Shown in pieces: positions 16,154 to 24,786 of a DNA stretch of 64,000 nt (the first letter of the stretch is position 1; each line of letters starts with the position of its first letter). The stretch spans positions 1 to 64,000 of the forward strand of contig NZ_BAABJX010000045.1 in the NCBI RefSeq assembly GCF_039543525.1. The letters run 5' to 3'. The notes under the pieces were generated by a model. The model ran no database searches. It was not told where the DNA came from and saw nothing but the letters and a program-made list of their open reading frames with translations. The position numbers were made by a program, and so were the translations under genes. The DNA comes from Algivirga pacifica (GTDB lineage: Bacteria > Bacteroidota > Bacteroidia > Cytophagales > Flammeovirgaceae).

Positions 16154-16993
16154 ATGAATACCAAAGTATATTATTTATTGGGATTGATCATCGGCCTTTT
16201 TTCGGCTTGTTCTGAACCTATTGAAGTAGACGTCCAAAGCCCTGTGATCAATACGTTTGCCATCAATGGTGCTTCTGAAGATATTCGTGTAAGTGTAGGG
16301 GAGGAAGTGAAGCTGCAATACAGTGTGAGTGACGACCAAGCGCTTTCTGAGATAAAGTTCTACATTCATAATGGTTTTGACGGACACGTACACCCGAATG
16401 CTCGACTGTCAGAGGATGCTCCGGTACCTTTTACGTTAAACGAAGTTGTAAAAGTGGAAGGATCGGCAGATGAAAATGTCTATACTTTTGTCCTTCCTGA
16501 AAATACGGCGGCAGGACCTTATCACATAAAAATGGACTTGATCGATAAAGAAGGTAACGAGGCACAGTTTGTAGAGCTGTTGATGGAAGTATATAGTAGC
16601 TCCCAGCCTACCCTGGAAATCAATACGCCTGTGGCGGGAGAGACATTGGAGCTGGAAATTGGAGATAGCTTTCCGATACAGGGAACCGCAGGAGATGTAG
16701 AAGGCATCTGGGAAATCCATATTGATTTATTGAAGAAGCACAATAATCACGCTTCAGGAAGGGTTGCCCATGAAGGGGCTGTTCTTACCAACGATATTGT
16801 GGAATGCCAGGGATTGCATACCTATCTGATTGATCATACTTTTACGATTATGGCTAAGACAGAGGATGGCGCTGCTGTAGAACTCGGTGAATATGAGCTT
16901 CAGATCAAGGTTTGGGATAATGATATGCAGCTTGAAGATTGGGATGGAGATGGGAATGTTAAGGTGATTTACCGAGACTTGCTGATCAAGTAG
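16154..16993 (+). CDS. DUF4625 domain lipoprotein
   Basis: A 279-residue lipoprotein with lipobox FSAC at about residues 16-19 and two immunoglobulin-like DUF4625 modules (about 30-145 and 148-275). Each opens with a P-x-I/L-x-I-x-x-P-type strand. The protein contains the His-bearing segments YIHNGFDGHVHPN and KKHNNHASGRVAHEG, which could bind metal at the cell surface. It follows the TonB receptor and the His-rich gene, supporting a surface role in the same uptake system. An inverted repeat at 17009-17084 follows. Confidence 0.75.
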   Translation: MNTKVYYLLGLIIGLFSACSEPIEVDVQSPVINTFAINGASEDIRVSVGEEVKLQYSVSDDQALSEIKFYIHNGFDGHVHPNARLSEDAPVPFTLNEVVKVEGSADENVYTFVLPENTAAGPYHIKMDLIDKEGNEAQFVELLMEVYSSSQPTLEINTPVAGETLELEIGDSFPIQGTAGDVEGIWEIHIDLLKKHNNHASGRVAHEGAVLTNDIVECQGLHTYLIDHTFTIMAKTEDGAAVELGEYELQIKVWDNDMQLEDWDGDGNVKVIYRDLLIK

Positions 16994-17008
16994 AAGTATA
17001 ATGATAGG

Positions 17009-17084
17009 GTAAATAACCGCCATACTGCTAAAACGTCATGTAATGGATTCAACAGAGCCTTTTAGCAGTATGACGGTTATTTAC
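17009..17084 (+). terminator. Long inverted repeat after the DUF4625 gene
   Basis: Two 25-bp arms (17009-17033 and 17060-17084) pair with a single mismatch. No pure T tract follows, so it may serve as a terminator or as a 3' stabilising structure of the metal-uptake transcript. Confidence 0.55.
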
Positions 17085-17234
17085 TTAACTTTAATGAAGT
17101 AATTAGTATTAATGCTGACTCTTTTGATAGAGATGTCCTTTGCCGCGTAAAGGGAGTAATTCAATACATAGAATAATGAAGAATTATAAAGTATTAGGAG
17201 AAACGAATTTAGAGAAAATATTAGTGGCTTAGTT

Positions 17235-17780
17235 ATGAGTGTATACAAACCGTTAGTCCAAACTTTAAGGTATCCAAGTTGGTCTATGAATGATATTTTT
17301 ACAATACCATTAATATACTTTGTGTATTTCCTTATTCCAGTTCCGTTTGTATCATGGTGGTTAGTAATTCCAAGTGTTTTATCTTTAGGATCTTTGTATT
17401 CAATGATAACAAGGGATCGGTCAGTGCAAGTGATGGTAAATGAAAGTGGAATACTTTTTATTACAGAAGGTCTTGAATTTGAATGGAAGGGAATTTCTCA
17501 TGCATCAGTTAGGATTCATAATATAAATTCATATTCAGCTGATAGTAATGGTTTTAAAGAATATTTACACGTGATTTACAAAGGAGATGAGTATGTAAAA
17601 TTAATTGATGATTTTGAGTACAATACCCATTGGCTCAAAGATAGCTTTGAGTATTATGGGAAAAAAGGTATATGCAATTACCCATTTGCTAATGGAGAGC
17701 GAGCGTATACTATCTATAATAATGAGGAGGTGTATAATAGAACTAGACCATCTGAGCCATCAGGAGATTTTTTATATTAA
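17235..17780 (+). CDS. Hypothetical membrane protein
   Basis: A 181-residue protein with two adjacent hydrophobic segments (about 20-42 and 44-62) followed by a soluble beta-rich domain, an arrangement like bacterial PH-like membrane proteins. I do not recognise the family. The segment is more AT-rich than its neighbours. The next gene starts 46 bp downstream on the same strand. Confidence 0.55.
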   Translation: MSVYKPLVQTLRYPSWSMNDIFTIPLIYFVYFLIPVPFVSWWLVIPSVLSLGSLYSMITRDRSVQVMVNESGILFITEGLEFEWKGISHASVRIHNINSYSADSNGFKEYLHVIYKGDEYVKLIDDFEYNTHWLKDSFEYYGKKGICNYPFANGERAYTIYNNEEVYNRTRPSEPSGDFLY

Positions 17781-17826
17781 AGTACAAAAAGATACCCCCT
17801 ATTTGTTTATCAAAGCAATAAGTAAC

Positions 17827-18420
17827 ATGAAAACTACAATACTATTGATTCTACTAAGTGCTTTCTTAATCAGTTGTAACCAAAAAGAATCCTCTAAAGA
17901 AGAGAAGACGGAACTAGAGGTAGTTGCAGAAATGGCTCCCTTAGCATTAGGCAATACGATTGCAATGGAAACGCAAACGGTCTTGGCTCAAAATTTAATG
18001 AAGGCCATAAAGACTAAGGGAACAGTGCATGCCTTAGCCTTTTGTTCGGAGCAAGCAATTCCTTTAACCGATAGTGTAGCACAGTCGTTACATGCTTATA
18101 TCAAGAGGGTATCCGATAAAAATAGAAACCCAAAGAATAAAGCGAATGCGACAGAATTGGCATATATCAACGCTTCAAAGGAAGCTTTAGCAAAGGGACA
18201 ATCTATTGAACCAAAATTGATCACCACAGAAAATAGTGTGGTAGGTTACTATCCGATCGTAACGAATAGTATGTGTCTTCAATGCCATGGGCAGCCTGAG
18301 AAAGATATTGAGATGGCATCTTTGTCGAAGATTCAACAGTTATATCCGGAAGATAAGGCGACAGGGTATAAAGCAGGAGAGTTGAGAGGGATTTGGGTGA
18401 TTGAAATGGATAAGAAGTAA
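17827..18420 (+). CDS. DUF3365 (Tll0287-like) heme-type lipoprotein
   Basis: A 197-residue lipoprotein (lipobox LISC near residue 15) with the DUF3365 pattern: an early ALAFCSEQAIPLTDSVAQ segment, a central VSDKNRNPKNKAN run, and a c-type heme site CLQCHG near residue 156. Family members are sensor or single-heme domains in the periplasm. I start it at ATG 17827, where the signal peptide begins; upstream in-frame starts overlap the previous gene. Likely a periplasmic redox or gas-binding protein. Confidence 0.8.
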   Translation: MKTTILLILLSAFLISCNQKESSKEEKTELEVVAEMAPLALGNTIAMETQTVLAQNLMKAIKTKGTVHALAFCSEQAIPLTDSVAQSLHAYIKRVSDKNRNPKNKANATELAYINASKEALAKGQSIEPKLITTENSVVGYYPIVTNSMCLQCHGQPEKDIEMASLSKIQQLYPEDKATGYKAGELRGIWVIEMDKK

Positions 18421-18446
18421 AAAAACTTAACTGAAAACTATCAAGC

Positions 18447-18815
18447 ATGAAAACTACAACAAAACATGACGAACGAATGGCAACGATGATTTTTGCCTCC
18501 GTGTATCCTCATTACGTGACCAAAGTCGAAAAGAAAGGCAGAACCAAAGAGGAATTGCATTTGGTGATTAATTGGCTCACCGGATTTGATGATGCTAAAA
18601 TTCAACAGCTATTGGATGAAAAAGTAACCTTTGAGCAATTTTTTCAAGCGGCAGAACTTCATCCGAATATTCACCTGATAAAAGGGGTGATTTGTGGGTA
18701 TCGCGTGGAGGAAATTGAAAATCCGTTAACACAAAAAGTAAGGTATCTGGATAAGTTGGTGGATGAGTTGGCAAAGGGAAAAAAGATGGAGAAAATTCTT
18801 CGTGAGGAAAAGTAG
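18447..18815 (+). CDS. DUF2200 family protein
   Basis: A 122-residue cytosolic protein with the family pattern FASVYPHYVTKVEKKGRT, later VICGYRVEEIENPL and YLDKLVDELAKGK. Function is unknown. It lies 26 bp after the heme lipoprotein and 16 bp before the LysR gene on the same strand. Confidence 0.88.
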   Translation: MKTTTKHDERMATMIFASVYPHYVTKVEKKGRTKEELHLVINWLTGFDDAKIQQLLDEKVTFEQFFQAAELHPNIHLIKGVICGYRVEEIENPLTQKVRYLDKLVDELAKGKKMEKILREEK

Positions 18816-18831
18816 TAATACGAAAAGCTGA

Positions 18832-19716
18832 ATGAAAACGAAAATCCAAATATTTCAAATTGTAGCGAAGCACCTAAGTTTTACGAAGGCCGCTGAACAG
18901 CTGTACCTCTCTCAACCGGCGATATCCAAGGCGATTAAAACGTTAGAGCAGGAGTTTAATACCACACTGTTTATCCGTAAGAGGAACGGCATTGAGTTGA
19001 CGGATGAAGGCAAGTCTTTTTTGGTTTACGTGGATAAGCTTTTGGCCGTTTATGCAGAAATGGAGGAGGCTTTTACCCATAAGAAAGAGACGTTTCCTGA
19101 GCTGATCAAGTTGGGTGTCAGTACGACCTTGTCGAATTATATTATTCCTAAGGTGATCGCCAAGTTTAATCAGCAGTTTCCCAAGACGAGGTTTCATATT
19201 ATTGATGGGAACACAGAGGAAATTCAGGAGCTGATTCTGAGTGGAGATATCGATTTGGCGATTACGGAGGGGAGCAGCTCAAATCCCAAGTTAAACTTTA
19301 AGAAGTTTATCAAGGATGAGATTGTATTGGTGACGAATGCCCACAACAACAGCTTTAAGAATGAGGTGATCGATCTGGAAAAGCTGCAGGAGATTCCCAT
19401 TATTTCTAGAGAGCAAGGCTCAGGCACAAAGGAAATTATAGATGCTTTTCTATCAGAGTATGGGATTTCGAAGCTAAATGTATTGATTTCCTTTAATAGT
19501 ACGGAAGCGATTAAGAATTACCTTTATCATTCGGATCAATTCGCTTTGGTGTCTATACATGCGATTACGGATGATCTAAACACCAACAAACTAAAGGTCA
19601 TAGATATTAAGAATTTGTCGATTGAGCGATGGTTTTACTTTGTGAGAAGAACAGGGTATTTATCTAATACGACGGATTATCTGGAAAAATTCATCCGCAC
19701 TAATTATAACTTTTAG
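18832..19716 (+). CDS. LysR family regulator, YeiE/CysB-like
   Basis: A 294-residue LysR-type regulator: winged helix-turn-helix at 1-60 (AKHLSFTKAAEQLYLSQPA) and a periplasmic-binding-protein-like effector domain (about 88-290). It lies directly upstream of a YeiH family gene, a pairing conserved in many bacteria (yeiE-yeiH), so it probably controls that transporter in response to sulfite, sulfate or a related anion. The effector is inferred from context only. Confidence 0.88.
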   Translation: MKTKIQIFQIVAKHLSFTKAAEQLYLSQPAISKAIKTLEQEFNTTLFIRKRNGIELTDEGKSFLVYVDKLLAVYAEMEEAFTHKKETFPELIKLGVSTTLSNYIIPKVIAKFNQQFPKTRFHIIDGNTEEIQELILSGDIDLAITEGSSSNPKLNFKKFIKDEIVLVTNAHNNSFKNEVIDLEKLQEIPIISREQGSGTKEIIDAFLSEYGISKLNVLISFNSTEAIKNYLYHSDQFALVSIHAITDDLNTNKLKVIDIKNLSIERWFYFVRRTGYLSNTTDYLEKFIRTNYNF

Positions 19717-19763
19717 TTATATCAAATAAATAATTACATTCCATAAGTGATAGTCTAAAAGAA

Positions 19764-19771
19764 TACTTTTG
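19764..19771 (+). promoter_or_regulatory. Promoter -7 box of the YeiH gene
   Basis: TACTTTTG matches TAnnTTTG exactly and lies 21 bp before the ATG at 19793. It makes a start further upstream unlikely. No -33 TTTG is seen, consistent with an activator-dependent promoter. Confidence 0.5.
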
Positions 19772-19792
19772 TATCAACCAAATAACACTGAT

Positions 19793-20719
19793 ATGAAAGA
19801 CTTTTTCTCAAAATCCATTTATTTTCTTGTAATTATACTGGCGCTGGGAGGCTTGATTAGTAGTCCTATCGCCCTACTTTTTGGTGTTATATTTAACTTC
19901 TTATGGGAAGCGCCTTTTAAAAAGTCTAACCCTAAAAACATTAACCTGTTACTAAAAATCTCCGTAGTGGGGTTGGGTTTTGGGATGTTGATCAAAGATA
20001 CGCTACAAACAGGCAAAGAGGGATTTGGATTGACAATTGTCACGATTGTTTTTACGATTACGTTAGGCTTATGGCTGACAAGGTTATTGAAGATTGATCT
20101 TAAACTAGGACATTTAATTACCTCGGGTACGGCTATATGTGGTGGGAGTGCCATTGCAGCGATAGCTCCTACTGTCAAGGCCCAAGAGAAAACGATCAGT
20201 ATGGCATTGGGGGTTATATTTCTGTTAAATGCAACAGCCTTATTTATATTTCCGAGCTTAGGGTATTTCTTTCATTTGACACAAGAGCAGTTTGGGTTGT
20301 GGTGTGCCGTGGCGATACATGATACCAGTTCGGTCGTAGGCGCGGCATTATCCTATGGAGACGAAGCTTTGCAGATTGCTACGACGGTCAAGTTATCCCG
20401 AACACTATGGATTATTCCTTTTGCCATGTTCTCTATGTTCTTATTCAAAACCAAGGGAGAAAAAATAAAAATACCTTATTTTATCCTGTTATTTTTACTG
20501 GCTATAGCGATTAACAGCAGTCATATTTTACCTGAAAGTACGACACAATTTATCGTTCTCATTTCGAAAAGATTGTTGGTAGTAACGTTATTCTTGATTG
20601 GATTAACGATTTCTACTAAAGATTTAAAGGCAGTAGGGATGAAGCCTATATTTTTAGCAGGGACACTATGGGTTGCGATATCTGTATTTTCGTTAATGCT
20701 TATTATGGTGAAACTTTAA
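19793..20719 (+). CDS. YeiH/UPF0324 family putative sulfate/sulfite exporter
   Basis: A 308-residue polytopic membrane protein with about ten hydrophobic segments and the family motif GTAICGGSAIAAIAP near residue 120, followed by HDTSSVVGAALSYGDEAL. Members are proposed exporters of sulfite, sulfate or sulfonate-derived anions. It starts at ATG 19793. The preceding LysR gene is its likely regulator. Confidence 0.9.
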   Translation: MKDFFSKSIYFLVIILALGGLISSPIALLFGVIFNFLWEAPFKKSNPKNINLLLKISVVGLGFGMLIKDTLQTGKEGFGLTIVTIVFTITLGLWLTRLLKIDLKLGHLITSGTAICGGSAIAAIAPTVKAQEKTISMALGVIFLLNATALFIFPSLGYFFHLTQEQFGLWCAVAIHDTSSVVGAALSYGDEALQIATTVKLSRTLWIIPFAMFSMFLFKTKGEKIKIPYFILLFLLAIAINSSHILPESTTQFIVLISKRLLVVTLFLIGLTISTKDLKAVGMKPIFLAGTLWVAISVFSLMLIMVKL

Positions 20720-20740
20720 AGCAATAAATAATCTGAATAA

Positions 20741-21472
20741 ATGGATACAAGTATTAGACAGTTTTTTAGTAAAGAGGTATTACTCGTTATTTCCTTTTTT
20801 ATTTTTTTAACCACGGCTTTGCAAGCACAAGAGCATTCTCCAAAACATACCAAGGATAGACCCTCCACACACGGAATGCTTCTTTTTGGCAATCATCAGA
20901 TATATGCCTCTCATTTACCGATGTTTCATTCTCCGCACGATTATCAAGTCCTATTGAAATTGGAGCTATCGGAGATGGATAAAGAGCAGTTCTTAAAGGA
21001 TAAAGCACAACACCCTCATTGGCCAACCTACACGATTGCTCCGGAAACATTTGTCCTTCCTGAGATGATCAACAATCCAAGACCTTTTAAGGTTAGCGTG
21101 TACAGAGGACATTTTGAAAGAGGGGGAGAGCTTCTTTTGGAAGAGATCACCGTTAAGATTAAGGAGGTAATTTACTTTGAGAAGTTCAATTCTAAAGCAG
21201 AGAAAGCAAAAAGTGCAGACTATATTTTATTGGGTGATGAACAAGAGCAATTTTTAGTGCATCGTATTTCTAATAAACCGGACTTTGAGCAGATTATTCA
21301 GGTAAAAACAGATGCAGTAGCATCGTTGGAAGATCAGCCGTATCGTATTCTTACAATCAATGAGGCACAGAATTCACCCATAGGGGTAAGTGGTAATCGT
21401 ATCATCGTGGGACAAGATACTGTACAATTGTTGGAGCAGTTGTATCTGGAATTTGAAGACCTAAAACATTAG
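20741..21472 (+). CDS. Secreted hypothetical protein
   Basis: A 243-residue protein with a signal peptide ending in LQAQE. The mature part has alternating beta strands and a SHLPMFHSPHDYQ segment with several histidines near the N-terminus, resembling small soluble periplasmic proteins of unknown function. I do not recognise a family. It starts 21 bp after the YeiH stop, so it may belong to that transcript. Confidence 0.65.
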   Translation: MDTSIRQFFSKEVLLVISFFIFLTTALQAQEHSPKHTKDRPSTHGMLLFGNHQIYASHLPMFHSPHDYQVLLKLELSEMDKEQFLKDKAQHPHWPTYTIAPETFVLPEMINNPRPFKVSVYRGHFERGGELLLEEITVKIKEVIYFEKFNSKAEKAKSADYILLGDEQEQFLVHRISNKPDFEQIIQVKTDAVASLEDQPYRILTINEAQNSPIGVSGNRIIVGQDTVQLLEQLYLEFEDLKH

Positions 21473-21552
21473 CAGAGATACAGTACTCTTGGAACGTAGA
21501 AGTAATCAAGCAGGAGTATAGTCGTTAAGATTGATGTTGTCTCACCATTTAT

Positions 21553-21597
21553 GTTTATTGGTTATCATGTATTGTTTATAAACGATAACCAATAAAC
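21553..21597. repeat. 14-bp inverted repeat
   Basis: GTTTATTGGTTATC (21553-21566) and GATAACCAATAAAC (21584-21597) are perfect complements around a 17-nt loop. A related palindrome occurs at 33298-33342. Confidence 0.6.
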
Positions 21598-21645
21598 GGT
21601 AAGCCCTGTATTATTTCTTATTACCTTGTGAAAAAAAAGACCACT

Positions 21646-22104
21646 ATGAATAATAATGACATCCTGCGCCGATTGCGCTACACCTTTGACCTGAGTGATC
21701 AACAAGTGATTGATATCTTCAAGCAGGTAGGACATACAGTAACCCGTCCACAAGTGGTGAATTGGCTGTTGCAGGAAGATCAAGAAGAATTTAAGTCCCT
21801 TAGAGATATAGAATTGGCTTTATTCCTTAATGGGTTTATTAATCTTAAAAGAGGAAAAAAGGAAGGACCTCAGCCTGAAGCCGAGGAGCGTCTTAACAAT
21901 AACCTTATCCTGCGTAAGCTGAGAATTGCCTTGAACCTGAAGGATACCGATATGCTGGAGGTAATGGATCGAGCTAATTTTCCAATCAGTAAGCATGAGT
22001 TGAGTGCTTTCTTTAGAAAGCCGGGGCAGGGGCAATATAAATTGTGTAAAGACCAGATTTTAAGAAAATTCTTGAAAGGGTTACAATTGAAGTATAGACC
22101 TTGA
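21646..22104 (+). CDS. DUF1456 (YehS-like) protein
   Basis: A 152-residue protein made of two copies of a DUF1456 helical repeat (NNNDILRRLRYTFDLSD and NNLILRKLRIALNLKD), each ending in a phase-variable-like SxxExxxF/FRKPGQ segment. The family is cytosolic and of unknown function. I start it at ATG 21646, where family similarity begins, rather than at an upstream GTG (21628). Confidence 0.88.
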   Translation: MNNNDILRRLRYTFDLSDQQVIDIFKQVGHTVTRPQVVNWLLQEDQEEFKSLRDIELALFLNGFINLKRGKKEGPQPEAEERLNNNLILRKLRIALNLKDTDMLEVMDRANFPISKHELSAFFRKPGQGQYKLCKDQILRKFLKGLQLKYRP

Positions 22105-22118
22105 TATAGGTTGTCATG

Positions 22119-22368
22119 AGGTTTGAATAAACATGAGTTATCCCATATTAACATCTAAGGGGGTAACTCATGTTTTTTGTTTAAAAAGTGCCTTTATGTA
22201 TTTAAAAATTAGGCAAATCCTTCAAAGCCTTGATTTTTTTGCTTCGTTTTTTCATCAAGGAAAAAATGAAGAAGCTCATAAAGGGCTTGTGAGATAGCTG
22301 TAAAGTGATGAATTCTCAGAAAACTAAGCCATTTGTTAATATGGGATGATTCATGTTTCTTCAAACTT
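22119..22368. mobile_element. MITE-like element with 34-bp imperfect terminal inverted repeats
   Basis: The left end 22119-22152 and right end 22335-22368 are inverted copies differing at about four positions, each containing ATCCCATATTAAC or its complement. The 182-bp interior has no open frame, so it fits a non-autonomous element of about 250 bp. An inner stem (22130-22140 with 22164-22173, then T residues) also makes a terminator for the DUF1456 gene. No clear target duplication is visible. It fills most of the gap before 22421. Confidence 0.5.
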
Positions 22369-22420
22369 AATCAGATTGGGACAACTGCTAAACGATAACT
22401 AACAAACCCTTAAATTACTT

Positions 22421-23467
22421 ATGAACAAAAAACTACTACTCAGAATATTGCTATTTGGAGGGACAATAATCTCTCTTTTTTTTGTGCCTTGGATATTGAT
22501 AAAAGCTTGGGTCATGCCATTGCCAGAATCCGTTCAGGAGCAATTAGATGAAGCCCTTACTTATGGTTTTGATGGTATAGTGGTATATATAGATCAGGGA
22601 GAAAAACAGCCGGAGTTTTATGCATCCGGTTGGAAAAATCGGGAAAATAAAACTCCTGCAGATCCTTATGCCTTATTCAAGATTGCAAGTATCGCAAAGT
22701 TATATGATGCGGTAGCCATTACGAAATTGGTGGGAGCGCAGCGTCTTTCTTTGGATAAAACACTGTCAGATTACTTTCCGGAGTGGACAGGGCGAATTGA
22801 ATATGCGAATGAGATTACCTTGAGAACGTTGGTACAGCATAGAAGTGGTATTCCAAATTATACCAACTCACCCGGTTTTTGGGAGCACCCACCAAAAACG
22901 GTTGAAGCCACTTTAGGGCTTATTCTTGATCAACCTGCCAGTTTTAAGCCAGGGGAAGGGTATGAGTATTCCAATACCAATTACTTATTGCTTGCGGAGC
23001 TGATTAAGAAAGTAACAGGTTCTGATAAATCCCATTACATACGGGAAGCTATTTTAGCTCCTTTACGATTAAAGAATACATTTTTTTCTATTCATGAGAT
23101 TAATATAGAGGAGCTGATGAGTGGATATTATGTAGGAATTGAAGAGGATATTAAGACCGTAGATTATGGTTCTATGGTTGCGACAGCGGAGGATGTTGGA
23201 ATCTTCTTGCGTGCCTTAAATCAAGGAACCTTATTGAATAAAGAGGAACAAGCGATTTACTCGTCTATTTATAAATATGAGCATACGGGTCTGATTCCCG
23301 GATATCAGAGTATTGCTAAATATCATAAGAAGGAAGATATGGTCGTTATCCAATTTACGAATACGACGGATTTTAGTGGATATCAGTGGAGCTTGTCCGA
23401 GATAGTATATCATCGGATTATGAAAATACTCAAAAAAAGTTCATATAATAGTGGTACGATAGATTAA
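22421..23467 (+). CDS. Membrane-anchored serine hydrolase (class C beta-lactamase fold)
   Basis: A 348-residue protein with an N-terminal membrane anchor (about 6-28) and a DD-peptidase/class C beta-lactamase fold. The catalytic SxxK is S-I-A-K in KIASIAKLYDAVA (about residue 90), the Tyr motif is YSNTNY, and the third motif is HTG. Likely a periplasmic peptidase or esterase acting on peptidoglycan-related substrates; a beta-lactamase role is not implied. A second, more distant paralogue lies at 24787. Confidence 0.88.
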   Translation: MNKKLLLRILLFGGTIISLFFVPWILIKAWVMPLPESVQEQLDEALTYGFDGIVVYIDQGEKQPEFYASGWKNRENKTPADPYALFKIASIAKLYDAVAITKLVGAQRLSLDKTLSDYFPEWTGRIEYANEITLRTLVQHRSGIPNYTNSPGFWEHPPKTVEATLGLILDQPASFKPGEGYEYSNTNYLLLAELIKKVTGSDKSHYIREAILAPLRLKNTFFSIHEINIEELMSGYYVGIEEDIKTVDYGSMVATAEDVGIFLRALNQGTLLNKEEQAIYSSIYKYEHTGLIPGYQSIAKYHKKEDMVVIQFTNTTDFSGYQWSLSEIVYHRIMKILKKSSYNSGTID

Positions 23468-23524
23468 TCCTTTTTCTCTTCTGTGAGACAACAGAATGGT
23501 CAAATATTTTACAGAAAATAAACC

Positions 23525-23962
23525 ATGAATAGAAAACCCAAAATTATATCAACTGAAAGCTCGTCGGAGACCTTAATGGGAGGGCAACGACAAGTAATAC
23601 TGACTTCGATGGAAACAGCAGGAGATGTGTATCTGGTACAAGGAATCATGCCAGAAGGGAGTGAAGTGCCAAAGCATGTACATGAGCTGGAGGATGAGAT
23701 TTTCCACGTGCTAGAGGGAAATGTAGAGCTGATTCTTGGAGATGAAACCCTGGAAGCCCAAAAGGGTGACATCATTTATCTGCCTCGAGGGATTGCACAT
23801 GGTATAAAAACGAAAGGACAGAAAACCGCGAAGGTATTGAACTACGTGATTCCCGGAAAAAATTTTGAAAACTTTTTTGAATCACTGAATAAAGTGGGGC
23901 CACAGATCAGTAAAGCAGAAAGAGATGCGATTGCACAAAAGCATAAGATAAGTTTCTTGTAA
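23525..23962 (+). CDS. Cupin domain protein
   Basis: A 145-residue single-domain cupin. Motif 1 is PKHVHELEDEIFHVLEGNVE with metal-ligand His and Glu residues, and motif 2 is GDIIYLPRGIAHGIK with the third His. It should bind one metal ion. The substrate is unknown. It lies 57 bp after the serine hydrolase and may be cotranscribed. Confidence 0.85.
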   Translation: MNRKPKIISTESSSETLMGGQRQVILTSMETAGDVYLVQGIMPEGSEVPKHVHELEDEIFHVLEGNVELILGDETLEAQKGDIIYLPRGIAHGIKTKGQKTAKVLNYVIPGKNFENFFESLNKVGPQISKAERDAIAQKHKISFL

Positions 23963-24049
23963 AGCGAAGTTTCCTAACAAAAAGTGATCGGATCAGTTAA
24001 AGCGATAGGGTATAAGGTTTAATAGATTTTTAATCTTAAATACTGTAGA

Positions 24050-24733
24050 ATGATTGATCAAACAAGCAAAGCCGTATTCTTTGATATGAATGAAACCCTG
24101 CTAAACCTAGGGTTACTTCAAGAACAATTTGATAAGTATTTTGAGGATAAGTATGTCTTGAAATATTGGTTTGCAAAGTTACTCCATAGCTCCTGCATCA
24201 TGGGGATTATGGAAGAATATGTAAACTTTGGAGAACTGGCGGGTGCGGCTTTGGAAAAGCTATTTGTTGAACATCATAAACCATTAAGTGAGGAGACAAA
24301 AGCGGAAATATTGGGAGCATTTAAGCGACTTCCTGCTTATGAAGATGTACGCCCCGCTGTTAATCAGCTAAGAGAAAAAGAAATTCGTGTTGTGGCTGTA
24401 TCCAATTCCTCCTTAGCCATGATTAAGGAGCAGTTGACCAATGCGGGTATCATCGATCTTTTTGATGCTTACTACTCAGTAGATCTTGTCAAGAAGTATA
24501 AACCCTTTAATAATATATACCAAGCAGTTGCGCAAGAGGAAGGATTAAAGGTAGAAGACGTTACGATGGTAGCTACACACGACTGGGATCTTTTTGGAGC
24601 AAAAAAAGCAGGCTTGCAAACGGCCTATATCAAAAGAAAAGAAGCTATTTATCACCCTTATTATGCTCAACCGGATTTGGAAGCTTCAGATATGATGGAT
24701 TTGGTGAAGCAAATTATAGAAATTAGCGGGTAA
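24050..24733 (+). CDS. HAD superfamily hydrolase, haloacid dehalogenase type II
   Basis: A 227-residue HAD hydrolase. Motif I is FFDMNETLLNL with the nucleophile Asp near residue 12, motif II is VAVSNSS, motif III the lysine of KKYKP, and motif IV MVATHDWDLFGAKKAGL. The helical cap between motifs I and II matches (S)-2-haloacid dehalogenases. It may dehalogenate or act as a phosphatase; the second Asp of motif I is replaced (DMN), as in dehalogenases. Confidence 0.85.
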   Translation: MIDQTSKAVFFDMNETLLNLGLLQEQFDKYFEDKYVLKYWFAKLLHSSCIMGIMEEYVNFGELAGAALEKLFVEHHKPLSEETKAEILGAFKRLPAYEDVRPAVNQLREKEIRVVAVSNSSLAMIKEQLTNAGIIDLFDAYYSVDLVKKYKPFNNIYQAVAQEEGLKVEDVTMVATHDWDLFGAKKAGLQTAYIKRKEAIYHPYYAQPDLEASDMMDLVKQIIEISG

Positions 24734-24786
24734 GATGATTGTATTTTTCTTTTACCCAAAAACTACACAAACACATATAAAAACTG

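Noticed and set aside
17605..17826. Longer N-terminus for the DUF3365 lipoprotein
   Set aside because: The extension overlaps the preceding gene and would bury the lipoprotein signal peptide.
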